The position numbers and the translations under genes were made by a program. The notes under the pieces were generated by a model. The model worked only from the letters and a program-made list of their open reading frames with translations. It had not been told where the DNA came from and ran no database searches. Of a stretch of 64,000 nucleotides of DNA, positions 35,532 to 44,503 are shown in pieces. This DNA comes from JAVBKU01 sp031553875 (lineage in GTDB: Bacteria > Bacteroidota > Bacteroidia > Bacteroidales > Rikenellaceae): contig JAVBKU010000024.1 of NCBI GenBank assembly GCA_031553875.1, positions 9,679 to 73,678 on the forward strand, given 5' to 3'. How positions within the stretch are numbered: position 1 is the stretch's first letter; every line of letters begins with the position of its first letter.

Positions 35532-36965
35532 TTATTTCTTTACAGGCTCGGGTGCGGGAGGAGGTACGACCTCTTTATAGTCCACATTTTTAGGCGCTAT
35601 ACCCTTTTTTGCCGCTGCCGCCGCGAGTTTGCCCGCCGCCTCGCCGATGGGCACGGCTGCACCGGTCACACGGTAGCTGGCGTGGGCGAAGAAGTCGCCG
35701 CTGATACACCTTCCGGCCATAAGTATGTTATCCACGTCGGCAGAGATGAGCGAGCGCAGGGGTATGTCGTAGGGCTTGGCCTTGATGCCGTGGGCGGCGT
35801 AACCGCCGTTGCCCTCCCCAAGTTTGCTCTTGTCTAAGGTGTGCACGTCGACGCAGAACGAACAGCGGCACACGGCGTCGGGGAAGCGTGCACCCGAGGC
35901 CAGGTCCTCGCTCCTTAACGTATATACACCCTTGATGCGGCGCCCCTCGCGGATACCTATCTGCCCCGAGGTGGCCACGATGCGGAAGTCTTTCCAGATG
36001 CCGCCGCTCTTTCTAAGCGCGGCGACAAGGCTGTTGACCTCCTTGCGCGCCTCGATGGTGTTGCGGCTCATGTTGTCGGCGTCGGTGATGCTGACTCCGT
36101 ATTGGTGGTTGGCCATAAGCATCATCAGCCCCGGGCGTATGGCGAACATCGTGGGCATGCGGTAGCTTATGTCTCCCTTGCCGACGCGTTCAAACTCCTT
36201 GCGGAGGTTTTTCTTGGTCTGTTCCGAGGTGCGTCCGCCCGGCTCCATAAAGCCTGCGGCCACGAGTTCGGCCTCGTTGTACCCGGCCACCACGGCCAGC
36301 ATCGAAGCTGGCTGGAGTTTGCCGCTCTCTGGGTGCCCCATCTCGAACGAGCAACCAGCCTGCGCGGCCATGTCGCCGTTACCTGTGGCGTCGACGAATA
36401 TCTTGGCTTTCCACGCCTCGCGGCCCGAGATACTTTCGGTAATGATAAGACCCAGATTACGGTCGCTGTCGCGGTAGGCGGCGCATACGCGGGTATGCAG
36501 GCGTACCTCTACGCCTGCCTTGGCGCACATATCGTCGAGGATCAGCTTCATGTCCTCGGCATCGAAACACTTGGGAGTGTACTGCGCGCCTGATTTTCTG
36601 AGCTCGCCGACAAGTTCTTTCATTATGCCGGGCTGTTTGCCGTAGTCTATGAGGTTGGTCATCAGGCCCGCGGTCCATGTGCCTCCGAGGAAGCCTTCGG
36701 ACTCGATGAGTATGGTCCTGGCCCCGGCCCTGCCCGCGGCGACCGCTGCCGCGAAACCAGCCGGCCCGCCGCCGCACACTATCACATCGGCCTCATGGGC
36801 TATTTTTATCTCCCTCTGCGGCTCGATAAAATCGCCGCCTTTGTTGTACTTCAGACCTCCGGCTTTAGCCGCGGCCAGAGCCTCTTCGGGGTTGAACATC
36901 AGGCCCGCGAGCGGCACCATCGCCGCCATCCCGAGCATTCCCTTGAGCATTTCACGTCTGTTCAT
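35532..36965 (-). CDS. Exported FAD-dependent oxidoreductase
   Basis: 477 aa. The N-terminus NRREMLKG followed by a hydrophobic stretch (MLGMAAMVPLAGLMF) resembles a twin-arginine signal, so the folded, FAD-loaded enzyme is probably exported to the periplasm. The FAD dinucleotide site is VIVCGGGPAGFAAAVAAGRAG (in part GGGPAGFAAAV, about residue 65), with the ESEGFLGGTWTAG segment, a VDATGNGDMA motif and the C-terminal GRCISGD. It belongs to the FAD-dependent oxidoreductase group common in Bacteroidetes, Verrucomicrobia and Planctomycetes. The substrate is unknown; the two SGNH esterases downstream hint at a carbohydrate. Confidence 0.82.
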   Translation of the reverse strand: MNRREMLKGMLGMAAMVPLAGLMFNPEEALAAAKAGGLKYNKGGDFIEPQREIKIAHEADVIVCGGGPAGFAAAVAAGRAGARTILIESEGFLGGTWTAGLMTNLIDYGKQPGIMKELVGELRKSGAQYTPKCFDAEDMKLILDDMCAKAGVEVRLHTRVCAAYRDSDRNLGLIITESISGREAWKAKIFVDATGNGDMAAQAGCSFEMGHPESGKLQPASMLAVVAGYNEAELVAAGFMEPGGRTSEQTKKNLRKEFERVGKGDISYRMPTMFAIRPGLMMLMANHQYGVSITDADNMSRNTIEARKEVNSLVAALRKSGGIWKDFRIVATSGQIGIREGRRIKGVYTLRSEDLASGARFPDAVCRCSFCVDVHTLDKSKLGEGNGGYAAHGIKAKPYDIPLRSLISADVDNILMAGRCISGDFFAHASYRVTGAAVPIGEAAGKLAAAAAKKGIAPKNVDYKEVVPPPAPEPVKK

Positions 36966-36980
36966 TATATAGGCTTTATA

Positions 36981-37667
36981 TTATTTAAACCTTATTCCCA
37001 CGCACGAAATATCGTCGGTGGCCATATCGTTGTCGTTGCGTACAGCCCTGCGAACTATCCCGTCGACCGTGTCACGCAACGGCTGCCCGTAAGCTCCTAC
37101 TAACTCCATCACCACATTCTCGCGCCCCCAGCCGAAAGGGTAGGCCTTGCTGCCGATGCCGCTCTGGGTCACCCCGTCGCTCACCACGACCACCAGATCG
37201 CCCGGCTCTGCGCGGAATTGCGTGGCCCGGATCGACTGCGGCGGCGCGCCCCGCAGGAGTATGGTCTCGTTGCACCAGATGGGCTGGAATTCCCGCCTGT
37301 CCCTTATTATTATAGCCTGTGGGTTGCCGTGCTCGGCGATACATACCACACCGTCGGACAGGTTTATGTCGACCGAAGAAAATGTGGCGTAGACGATACT
37401 GTGGGCCTTGTCGTCGGGTAACTGCGAGAGTATGCGCTCGCTGCCGGAGCGGATGTCACCCCCGAGCACTATGACCTCGGTCATCATCTCGGCGGCCAGC
37501 GACGAGAGTATGTTGGCCCTTTCGCCGTGACCCAGCCCGTCGGAAAGCACCACCACCGACCTTTCGCCCTGCTCCACCTCATGGCACACGATGCTGTCGC
37601 CGCAGAGTGATTCTCCGTGGTGATTGCACTGACAAAACTCGATGTCTATCTGTAATTTAGGGCTCAT
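36981..37667 (-). CDS. SpoIIE-type protein phosphatase (PP2C fold)
   Basis: 228 aa, single domain. Metal-binding motifs of the SpoIIE/PPM family are visible: GESLCGDSIV, VVVLSDGLGHGERAN (Asp-Gly), GDLVVVVSDGVTQSG and DDISCVGIRF at the C-terminus. There is no sensor domain and no anti-sigma kinase next to it. Such stand-alone phosphatases occur in anaerobes, often with unknown partner. It starts the minus-strand run SpoIIE - FAD oxidoreductase - SGNH2 - SGNH1, 15 bases before the FAD gene. Its target cannot be inferred. Confidence 0.8.
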   Translation of the reverse strand: MSPKLQIDIEFCQCNHHGESLCGDSIVCHEVEQGERSVVVLSDGLGHGERANILSSLAAEMMTEVIVLGGDIRSGSERILSQLPDDKAHSIVYATFSSVDINLSDGVVCIAEHGNPQAIIIRDRREFQPIWCNETILLRGAPPQSIRATQFRAEPGDLVVVVSDGVTQSGIGSKAYPFGWGRENVVMELVGAYGQPLRDTVDGIVRRAVRNDNDMATDDISCVGIRFK

Positions 37668-37733
37668 CGGGAGCTGTAGAGGCGTTTTAAACGAAAATAA
37701 TTGCCAAAATAGTGAAATAAATCGGTTTTTGTG

Positions 37734-37763
37734 TTGGAATAACGATCTTTTTTGTTTCCTTTG
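37734..37763 (+). promoter_or_regulatory. Candidate promoter of the cold-shock gene
   Basis: TTG (37734-37736), 19 bases, then TTCCTTTG, one mismatch from TAnnTTTG. It predicts a leader of about 30 bases. The T-rich leader before the ATG might also fold at low temperature, but no clear structure was seen. Confidence 0.5.
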
Positions 37764-37798
37764 CTAATGGATATTTTTAACTCATTACATTAATTTCT

Positions 37799-37999
37799 AT
37801 GAAAGGTACAGTAAAATGGTTCGATTCAGCCAAAGGTTACGGCTTTATCACAACCGAAGCAGGCGGTGACATCTTTGTTCACTACACAGGTATTAACAAA
37901 GAAGGCTTCCGCGGTTTGGAAGAGGGCCAGAACGTCGAATTCGATGTCGATCAGGGCAAGAAGGGCGAACAGGCTATCAACGTTACGGTAATAGGATAG
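37799..37999 (+). CDS. Cold-shock domain protein
   Basis: 66 aa, a complete single cold-shock domain that binds single-stranded RNA or DNA. RNP1 is KGYGFIT (residues 18-24), RNP2 is DIFVHYT (31-37). It begins MKGTVKWFDSAKGYG, the family's normal start, and ends soon after INVTVIG. It is monocistronic with its own promoter and terminator. Many Bacteroidetes have several copies; whether this one is cold-induced is unknown. Confidence 0.96.
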   Translation: MKGTVKWFDSAKGYGFITTEAGGDIFVHYTGINKEGFRGLEEGQNVEFDVDQGKKGEQAINVTVIG

Positions 38000-38038
38000 T
38001 TGTATTAGATACACTTATCTCAGTTTATCATGAGAGCC

Positions 38039-38075
38039 AAGTTGGGCGGACTTTAACAGTCCGCCCAACTTTTTT
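38039..38075 (+). terminator. Terminator of the cold-shock gene
   Basis: AAGTTGGGCGGACT and AGTCCGCCCAACTT form a 14-bp perfect stem with loop TTAAC, followed by TTTT. It lies 40 bases past the stop. Confidence 0.9.
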
Positions 38076-38270
38076 GTATCCGTTTCAATCCCGGGATGGC
38101 TGCGCATAGTACACGTCATATTTCACTTATACTATTCACTTCAACTCCTCACGTACGTATGTACGCTCCGGTTTGAAATTCACATGATAAGCAAACTCCG
38201 CCGCACACTATGTACAGCAGCATGTCGGGGGGTGAAATATTACCGGTACAATAAGGAAGAGCAAGATGAC

Positions 38271-40550
38271 CTACCTGCGCCTTTTCGCGGGCTTCACCAC
38301 GATGAACGACGGCATGCGGGAGATGAGGGCGCCGTTGCCTTCGGCGAGTTTCACCCAGCAGTCGTAGCTTATGATCAGCAGATGCTTGCCTACGATGAAT
38401 TCCTCCACGGAGGCTTCTTCCGCGTAGGTGAAACTGAACCTCTCGTCCTCGGCTTCGCGTATGTCGTGGAGCAGGCGGCCCAGGTCGGAGGGGATGGCGG
38501 TAAAGGGCACCATCACATCGAAAGTTATCGTCGTGGGCGTCGTGTCGACCATGCGTAGCAGGCGCTTATCGCCAATATCCGAAAGGATTATCCCCACCCT
38601 CGATATCTTTGAAAGGGTATTGCGATTGACCAGCACCCCCAGTGTGCTCTCTATCGAGGCGAACAGGCCGCGGCTCTTGTCATGGGCCAGCGCCCCTGGG
38701 AAATAGAACCTCTGGTCGAGCAGGAGGGTGTGTATGCGCCCTATTTCCGAGCTTGAGAATATATTGCCGCGGGGCGAAACATAGTCCTCCACGAATGTAG
38801 GGCCAGCGCCTGTCAGTACGAGGTCGAAATACTCCTCGCGCGTGAGTTCGGAGATAGATTTGGCGTAGTGGTCGGTCACCTGGTAGCGTGTGTGCACCTC
38901 CATACCCAACACCTTGGCCTCTTCGTGCAGAAGTCCGAAACTCTCTGAAGAATAGTTGGTGAAGTTCATGGGGCTGGTGTCAGTGCCTATGGTGTAGTGC
39001 ACGGCCGTAACCAGCGGCGGCACGAGGTGGTTGCCGAAAAGCGAGTGGGTGAGTTTCACCAGCGCAGCCCCCGTGGAAGGCTTGCCGAAGGATAACAGTA
39101 TGCGCGGGTTCTTAAGGCGCTTGATACGTGAGGCTTTCTTCCTGTAGCGGAACAGTTTCTCAATGAAGATAAGGCTGGGAGTGGCCATGAATGTGGTGAA
39201 CAGGGCCATGATCACGAATATGGTGAACAGTTCCGAAGGTATCACCCCCATCTCGTAACCGATGTTCAGCACGATAAGCTCCATCAGTCCCCTGGTGTTC
39301 ATCAGCACTCCGATCGACAGACTGCTCTTCCAATTCTCGCCCACGAAACGGGCTGATAGGGTGGCTCCGAGCATCTTGCCCATTATCGACACGAGGATGA
39401 ACAGCCCGCAGATCCACCACAGGTGGGGCGTGTTGAGCGAGCCGATTTCGGTCCTGAGCCCGGTGAACACAAAGAACAGAGGCAGGAACAACACCAGCGC
39501 CACATCTTCTACCTTGTCGGTCAGCACCCGTCGGAAGCTGACGTTCGTAGGCATGATGACCCCGGCAAGGAACGCCCCGAACAGGGCGTGTATTCCAAGT
39601 ATTTCGGATATGTATGCCGAGGCGGTGAGTATCAACAGCATGAAGGCGACGATGGTCTTGTTCATCACCTCGGGGCTGTTGTACCGTTCGCCCACCTTCT
39701 TCATGAAGGGGCGCACCACCGCGAACATGAACACGATGTAGAGGGTGGAGATCAGTATGGTGAAAAGCGCGCTCGTGGGGCTGCCGGCGTTGATTATGGC
39801 TATTATCATGGCCAGCATACACCAGGCTGTAATGTCGTTGTTGGCCGCCGAGGCTATGGAGAGCATGCCCATCTGGCTGCGGCCCAGATTACGTTCCTGT
39901 ATGATACGAGCGAGTACGGGAAAGGCCGTGATACTCACCGCAATACCGATAAAAAGGGCGAAGGATAGGAACGGGGTGCCGGGCGTGTGAAATTCGGGAT
40001 AGACTATGTAGGCGAGGCCCACGCCCATGAAGAAGGGGAGGATGATGCTGGCGTGGCTTATAACGAGCGTCTCGCTGGCTTTTTTCTTGATGATCCTCAC
40101 GTCGAGCTCCATGCCTATGACGAACATAAAGAGTATGAGGCCTATCTGGCTGATGACGTTCAGGGGTATGAGCGACGGCCCCGCGAAAAGGAATCCGAAA
40201 GTCTCGGGAAAGAAATGCCCCAGCAGCGACGGTCCCAGGACTATACCCGCCACTATCTCGCCGATGACTCCCGGTTGGCGCAGGTACTTGAATATGAACG
40301 AGAAGATCCTTACGCAGATCAAAATGGCGATGATCTGCAGCAGGAGCATCGACAGCGGGTGGGAAATGTTGTTAAAGATACCTGTGTGGAATATTTCCCA
40401 GGGCGATGAACCCTCGAGCGCGCAGGAGTGGTTGTTGGCTGTGGCATCGTTGAGTCCGCGGCCCATATATATTATCCACCAGGTCAATCCCCCGAAAACG
40501 AGGAGCATGACCGCGTAGAAAATATAATTACGCCTGGCTCTCGACATCAT
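38271..40550 (-). CDS. CPA2-family cation:proton antiporter with C-terminal cytosolic domain
   Basis: 759 aa. An N-terminal extra transmembrane helix is followed by the 12-13 helices of a monovalent cation:proton antiporter-2 (KefB/NhaP-like), with RQPGVIGEIVAGIVLGPSLLG (in part QPGVIGEIVAGIVLGPS), SITAFPVLARI, NNDITAWC with Asp, and MNTRGLMELIVLNIG. The last 270 residues are soluble, resembling a USP-like domain. No TrkA-N nucleotide-binding domain (Kef-type) is visible. Start is the ATG pair at 40550/40547; an upstream start at 40625 adds a Pro-rich leader without membrane-protein character. Probable role: Na+ or K+/H+ exchange for pH or osmotic balance. Confidence 0.88.
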   Translation of the reverse strand: MMSRARRNYIFYAVMLLVFGGLTWWIIYMGRGLNDATANNHSCALEGSSPWEIFHTGIFNNISHPLSMLLLQIIAILICVRIFSFIFKYLRQPGVIGEIVAGIVLGPSLLGHFFPETFGFLFAGPSLIPLNVISQIGLILFMFVIGMELDVRIIKKKASETLVISHASIILPFFMGVGLAYIVYPEFHTPGTPFLSFALFIGIAVSITAFPVLARIIQERNLGRSQMGMLSIASAANNDITAWCMLAMIIAIINAGSPTSALFTILISTLYIVFMFAVVRPFMKKVGERYNSPEVMNKTIVAFMLLILTASAYISEILGIHALFGAFLAGVIMPTNVSFRRVLTDKVEDVALVLFLPLFFVFTGLRTEIGSLNTPHLWWICGLFILVSIMGKMLGATLSARFVGENWKSSLSIGVLMNTRGLMELIVLNIGYEMGVIPSELFTIFVIMALFTTFMATPSLIFIEKLFRYRKKASRIKRLKNPRILLSFGKPSTGAALVKLTHSLFGNHLVPPLVTAVHYTIGTDTSPMNFTNYSSESFGLLHEEAKVLGMEVHTRYQVTDHYAKSISELTREEYFDLVLTGAGPTFVEDYVSPRGNIFSSSEIGRIHTLLLDQRFYFPGALAHDKSRGLFASIESTLGVLVNRNTLSKISRVGIILSDIGDKRLLRMVDTTPTTITFDVMVPFTAIPSDLGRLLHDIREAEDERFSFTYAEEASVEEFIVGKHLLIISYDCWVKLAEGNGALISRMPSFIVVKPAKRRR

Positions 40551-40733
40551 AATTACGCCGTGTCTAATAGGGGCGTCTTTGGTCACGCCGCCACGGGATG
40601 GAGGTGGGAAATGCCTCGTAGGCATATCGCCACTTCCGACAAAGATACTGTTTTTTGCCGAAAACGTAACACGTATATATGTTAAAATGGGAGTAACCGG
40701 GTATACGGAGCCGTTAAAACGAGCCGCTTGCGC

Positions 40734-42056
40734 CTAATATACGGCGCCCCAGCCGGTATCTATGCCCCATGAAGTGTTGCGGTGGGGTGTGTTGAGATCG
40801 GTATGCACGGTGGACGAGGGCAGGTAGACCGTGAGACCGCTGTAATTTGCGGAATTTATAAGGAAGCGGCCCTCATTGGTCTCGAACGACGGGGTGGTAT
40901 ACTTCCTTATCACCACACGGTCGAGAATCTGGCGGAATTCCATGGTATCGCTCGGCGAGGCCACCTCGTTGACTATCTGCTTCAGGTCGTAGAATATGTG
41001 GCCGGAGAACTTCATGTCGAAAGTCTGCATCGCGGCGGAATTTATATCGCTCATAAGAGCGGCGGGCGAAGAGAGTATCTCTGCCGTCTTGGTGGCAAGG
41101 GCGTCGAGTTCCGAGCACTTTATCAGGGATACGGTGGCGTAAGGGAAGCCGACATTGATGTAGTAGTCGTAATATTCGCGGCACACCTTCGCAAGGTTAG
41201 GCGTACTTTGGAATATGGGCGCTGTAATCTTATGGTAGGGGAAGCCGGCCATAAGCACCTCAGCCGGGGAGAGTATTAGGTAATCGGCGCAGTCGCGAAG
41301 CTCGTAGGCCACCTCGATGCCCCCCATAAGGCAGGCGTCGAACAGTATGAAATGGAAGTGCATATCGTTCTCGCGTATGGCGTCTGAGATGTCGGTGATG
41401 TCCATATGCAGGCCACTCTCGGTGCCGAACCAGCGAGAAGTCTGGAACATAAGTTCCCTCGGCGACCCGGAGGATGCGGCCGCACCCGAGGCCGGAGCGG
41501 CTTTGAGCAGACCGGCGGCAGGCGACCCGTAATAGGAGGTTTTGTCTGCGGGTATCCAGCCCGAGCCGTGCGACCACATGTCGAGCGAGTATTTTCTGGC
41601 AGAGAACAATCTTTTTACGTCAGAGAGTACTTCCGAGAAGCGGGCCTTGGTGGCGGAGTTGGCCTCGGAGTACGTCTTGATTCTCACGGTGTCCCTCTTG
41701 CTGTTGTCTATCTTTAAAAGGAACGGGGGCTTTGCATTGCGGTCGATATATATGAGTATCTGATTGTTACCCATATTGGACGGCAGGCCGCGAAGCAGGT
41801 TGTCGATGTTATCGTCGACCACCCCCCACCGATCCATGTCATTCTGGGCCACCATATATATAAGCATGGTCTGCTGCCTGCCGGATGGCGTCTTCACTTT
41901 TTCTCCGCAGGAAGTGAATCCCGCGGCGAATAACACTGTCACAACCGCCGCCCACAGCCATACGCCGCGAAGACGCCACGACCCTCCGGAGGCAGTCGCT
42001 ACGTTCTCACGTACGGAGTTCATACTATCTGTGGTTGGTATTCCCGTTTTAGACAT
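40734..42056 (-). CDS. Clostripain-family (C11) cysteine peptidase, lipoprotein
   Basis: 440 aa with a lipoprotein signal (lipobox GFTSC, lipidated Cys50). The C11 catalytic pair is His163 in MWSHGSGW and Cys242 in LFDACLMGG, the clan CD caspase-like arrangement, so Arg/Lys specificity is expected. No Asp-rich calcium loop was checked. A Bacteroides homologue is known as fragipain, which activates fragilysin. The gene lies 86 bases downstream of the tonB-like gene on the same strand. The start at 42056 gives a long N-region; the ATG at 42023 is an alternative. Confidence 0.88.
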   Translation of the reverse strand: MSKTGIPTTDSMNSVRENVATASGGSWRLRGVWLWAAVVTVLFAAGFTSCGEKVKTPSGRQQTMLIYMVAQNDMDRWGVVDDNIDNLLRGLPSNMGNNQILIYIDRNAKPPFLLKIDNSKRDTVRIKTYSEANSATKARFSEVLSDVKRLFSARKYSLDMWSHGSGWIPADKTSYYGSPAAGLLKAAPASGAAASSGSPRELMFQTSRWFGTESGLHMDITDISDAIRENDMHFHFILFDACLMGGIEVAYELRDCADYLILSPAEVLMAGFPYHKITAPIFQSTPNLAKVCREYYDYYINVGFPYATVSLIKCSELDALATKTAEILSSPAALMSDINSAAMQTFDMKFSGHIFYDLKQIVNEVASPSDTMEFRQILDRVVIRKYTTPSFETNEGRFLINSANYSGLTVYLPSSTVHTDLNTPHRNTSWGIDTGWGAVY

Positions 42057-42142
42057 GCGCTGGTTTTGAGATACTAACGTAATAAACGGCGTGAAATTAT
42101 AAACGTACTGGAAATTAGGGGTTCTGATGCTGTGAGGGCGAA

Positions 42143-42961
42143 TTATTTCACCCTGAACTTATAGGTGATACTGCCCGACTTGGCGAGGTCGTCGCTTTCG
42201 TCGACATTGAACCGGGCCTTACGCGCGGCACGGATGGCGGCGTCCACGAGGGTGGGGTTGTTGGTGGTCGACTTGTCGCCCCTGAACGAGGCTCGTGTCA
42301 CCTGTCCCTGCTGGTCCACCACGATATCTATCACCACATTACCCTCGTCCTTGGCCGAATACTCGGGCTTGGGCAGCGAGCCTACGATGTAGCGCCCTTT
42401 GACCACTGCCGTACCGCTGTTGCCTATACCGGTGCCGTCATGACTACCGTCGACGCGGCCCCCGAGATCGCCCTGGTTACCCGCCGCAGCTCCGGCTACA
42501 TTGCCGTCGCTGGTAGACGTGCTGCCCACGGTCCTGCCGGGGAACAGCGCCCTGCGGTCGGCCTGGCGGGGTTGCTCCGCAGGTTTGGTTTCTGTGGGCT
42601 TGGGCTTGTCGGCAGGCTTCGGGGGAGTCTTTACGGGCTTGGGTTTAGGTTTGGCCTGTGTCTTGGGCTTGATGGCGGGAGCGTCCTCGTGGTCCTGGGT
42701 GAGTATCTCGTCGTTACTATTGTCCAGAGGTTGGCTCGGGGCGCTCTCGCGGGGTGAGACGACATCGTTGAACTCGGTGTCGCCGCCGGGGGCTGCGGCC
42801 TCCGCGTCGCCGAAGTTGATCATGATACCCTGGTCGACGGTGGGGGCGGCGCTGATCGAGAACTTCAATAACAGCATAAGGGCCACGAGCCCTAAAAAGT
42901 AGAGGGCCGTGGCTATGGAGCCTACGATCTTCCCGTTATTTCTCGGTGTGTCGCCGTACAT
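42143..42961 (-). CDS. TonB-like energy transducer
   Basis: 272 aa. A short cytoplasmic N-terminus, one transmembrane helix (about 12-32), a Pro/Lys-rich periplasmic spacer (about 95-130, KPKTQAKPKPKPVKTPPKP region) and a C-terminal TonB-like domain (about 185-272; VVIDIVVDQQGQVTRASF, VDAAIRAARKARFNV, YKFRVK). It lies 9 bases downstream of exbD, so exbB-exbD-tonB forms a proton-motive-force energy module for outer-membrane transport or for cell-envelope work. The paired receptor is not in the window. Confidence 0.87.
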   Translation of the reverse strand: MYGDTPRNNGKIVGSIATALYFLGLVALMLLLKFSISAAPTVDQGIMINFGDAEAAAPGGDTEFNDVVSPRESAPSQPLDNSNDEILTQDHEDAPAIKPKTQAKPKPKPVKTPPKPADKPKPTETKPAEQPRQADRRALFPGRTVGSTSTSDGNVAGAAAGNQGDLGGRVDGSHDGTGIGNSGTAVVKGRYIVGSLPKPEYSAKDEGNVVIDIVVDQQGQVTRASFRGDKSTTNNPTLVDAAIRAARKARFNVDESDDLAKSGSITYKFRVK

Positions 42962-42970
42962 CGTCGGGGG

Positions 42971-43366
42971 TTATTGTAATGGATTTGTAGCCAGTATGAG
43001 CTTGAAGCGGTTGTCCTTGGCGATATTCATCACCTTGACCACCTCTTCCACGGGTACGCTCTTGTCGCAGTGTAGCGATACGGTGGGATCCTCCGTGCCG
43101 GAGAGCTTGCTCTTGAGTATCGACTCGAGGGAGCTGAACTCCACGGGAGAAGTCTCCACATAATAGCGCAGGTCGCTGGTTATCGACACGGTGGTGTAGG
43201 GCTTCTCCGTGATCTGGTTAGAACTGCGGGGAAGCGTCAGCCTCAGGGCGTTGGGATTTATAAGCGTGGTGGAGATAAGCATGAAGAACAAGAGCAGGAA
43301 CATGAGGTCGGTCATGGACGCCGCGCTGAACGATTTATCTACCTTTGAGCCTCTTTTGATAGCCAT
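42971..43366 (-). CDS. exbD: ExbD/TolR-family biopolymer transport protein
   Basis: 131 aa, one transmembrane helix (about 20-40) with the essential aspartate in FSAASMTDLMFLLLFFMLIS (Asp19 region) and a periplasmic domain. It pairs with ExbB to form the TonB motor. The start at 43366 is 23 bases from the shared 15-base segment at 43390-43404 and directly follows repeat B copy 3 in the upstream direction. It is separated from exbB by 333 bases, unusual for this operon. Confidence 0.9.
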   Translation of the reverse strand: MAIKRGSKVDKSFSAASMTDLMFLLLFFMLISTTLINPNALRLTLPRSSNQITEKPYTTVSITSDLRYYVETSPVEFSSLESILKSKLSGTEDPTVSLHCDKSVPVEEVVKVMNIAKDNRFKLILATNPLQ

Positions 43367-43389
43367 GGTTTCGGGTTTTAATGGTTGGG

Positions 43390-43598
43390 GACTAATATAC
43401 GATTCACAGTGGTTTTCGCCTCCGGCGACCTACTTTTGCCATTGCCGCAAAAGTAGGCAAAAGGTCTAGCCGCGTCTTCTGTTGGGGTCTCTTCCGGGAG
43501 GCTTCCCTCGCTACACGGTAGCTCAGGTGATCTCCCTCACGAGACCTGTTTCCGCCAGAAGCCTGAAGCGGCGGATTATTTTACTGTTCTGACTGTTA
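43390..43598 (+). repeat. Interspersed structured repeat B, copy 3, inside the exb operon
   Basis: The core (43429-43573) has a lead hairpin CTACTTTTGC / GCAAAAGTAG, then AAAAGGTCTAGCCGCGTCTT, and the nested stems. At the inner stem it reads GCTA/TAGC where copies 1 and 2 read GTTA/TAAC, a paired change. Shared flanks with copy 1: GACTAATATACGATT at the left (43390-43404) and ATTATTTT-CTGTTCT at the right. It sits between exbB and exbD. The exbD promoter may lie in it. Confidence 0.82.
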
Positions 43599-43699
43599 CT
43601 TTAACAGACTCGCATTCACCTTGAACCACTGTAATTTTGTATGTTAATACCGATGTTTTTTATTTTCCATACGGATGGCGGCGCGATACACGGCCCGCC

Positions 43700-44377
43700 T
43701 TATTCCACGGGCTGGTTGAGGATGTCCATGAAGGCTATGGAGTTGGCCTCCATCTGGAATACAAGCTTCTCGATGCGCGTCACCAGGTAGTTGTAGCCGA
43801 AGTAGGCGGGAATACCCACCACCAGACCGCCCACGGTGGTGATCATCGCCACGTACATACCGCCCGCGAGGATACTCATGTCCACGGTGCTGCCCGCGGC
43901 ATTCATATCCATAAATGCCTGCACGAGGCCGATCACCGTACCCAGGAACCCAAGCATCGGCGCGCCGCCCGCGATGGTGGCGAGAAAGGGGAGCCCTCTC
44001 TCGAGCTTCGACACTTCGAGGTTGGCCACGTTCTCTATCGACGAGTTGATGTCACTCAAGGGGCGTCCGATACGCTCGATGCCCTTTTCGATCATGCGGG
44101 CGATGGGGTTTTCGGTGGCCTTGCAGAGCTTAACGGCCGAATTTATTTTGCCTTCGAAGATGTAGTCACGGATGCGGTTGATGAAGTTGACGTCGACTTT
44201 CGACGCCTGGCGGATGGCCCACCAGCGTTCGAAGAAGATGAATACGCCCACGCCTCCGAGGGCCAGCAGCGGCCACATCAGCCATCCGCCGGAGAGGAAC
44301 AGCTCGCCGAGTCCCATAGTAGTCACTTTTTCGGTGGTCGCGGCCGCAACTTCGGCAGCCTGTAATACAATGCTCAT
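43700..44377 (-). CDS. exbB: ExbB/TolQ-family proton channel protein
   Basis: 225 aa with three transmembrane helices: one near the N-terminus (about 30-50, LMWPLLALGGVGVFIFFERWW) and a hairpin in the MotA/TolQ/ExbB domain (LPFLATIAGGAPMLGFLGTVIGLVQAF and GGMYVAMITTVGGLVVGIPAY in part). It forms the stator ring for ExbD and TonB. The spacer to exbD holds repeat B copy 3, so exbD may need its own promoter or read-through of the repeat. Confidence 0.93.
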   Translation of the reverse strand: MSIVLQAAEVAAATTEKVTTMGLGELFLSGGWLMWPLLALGGVGVFIFFERWWAIRQASKVDVNFINRIRDYIFEGKINSAVKLCKATENPIARMIEKGIERIGRPLSDINSSIENVANLEVSKLERGLPFLATIAGGAPMLGFLGTVIGLVQAFMDMNAAGSTVDMSILAGGMYVAMITTVGGLVVGIPAYFGYNYLVTRIEKLVFQMEANSIAFMDILNQPVE

Positions 44378-44503
44378 AGTCGTTATGTTGTTTTAGTTGT
44401 TATTTATATTCGAATGTGCCGTCGTAACAGCGGTCAAAATTAGATTTTAAATTCAAAACATACAATCAGGGAGAATAAGTTTAAACGGTTTCTTAGGAGC
44501 CGT

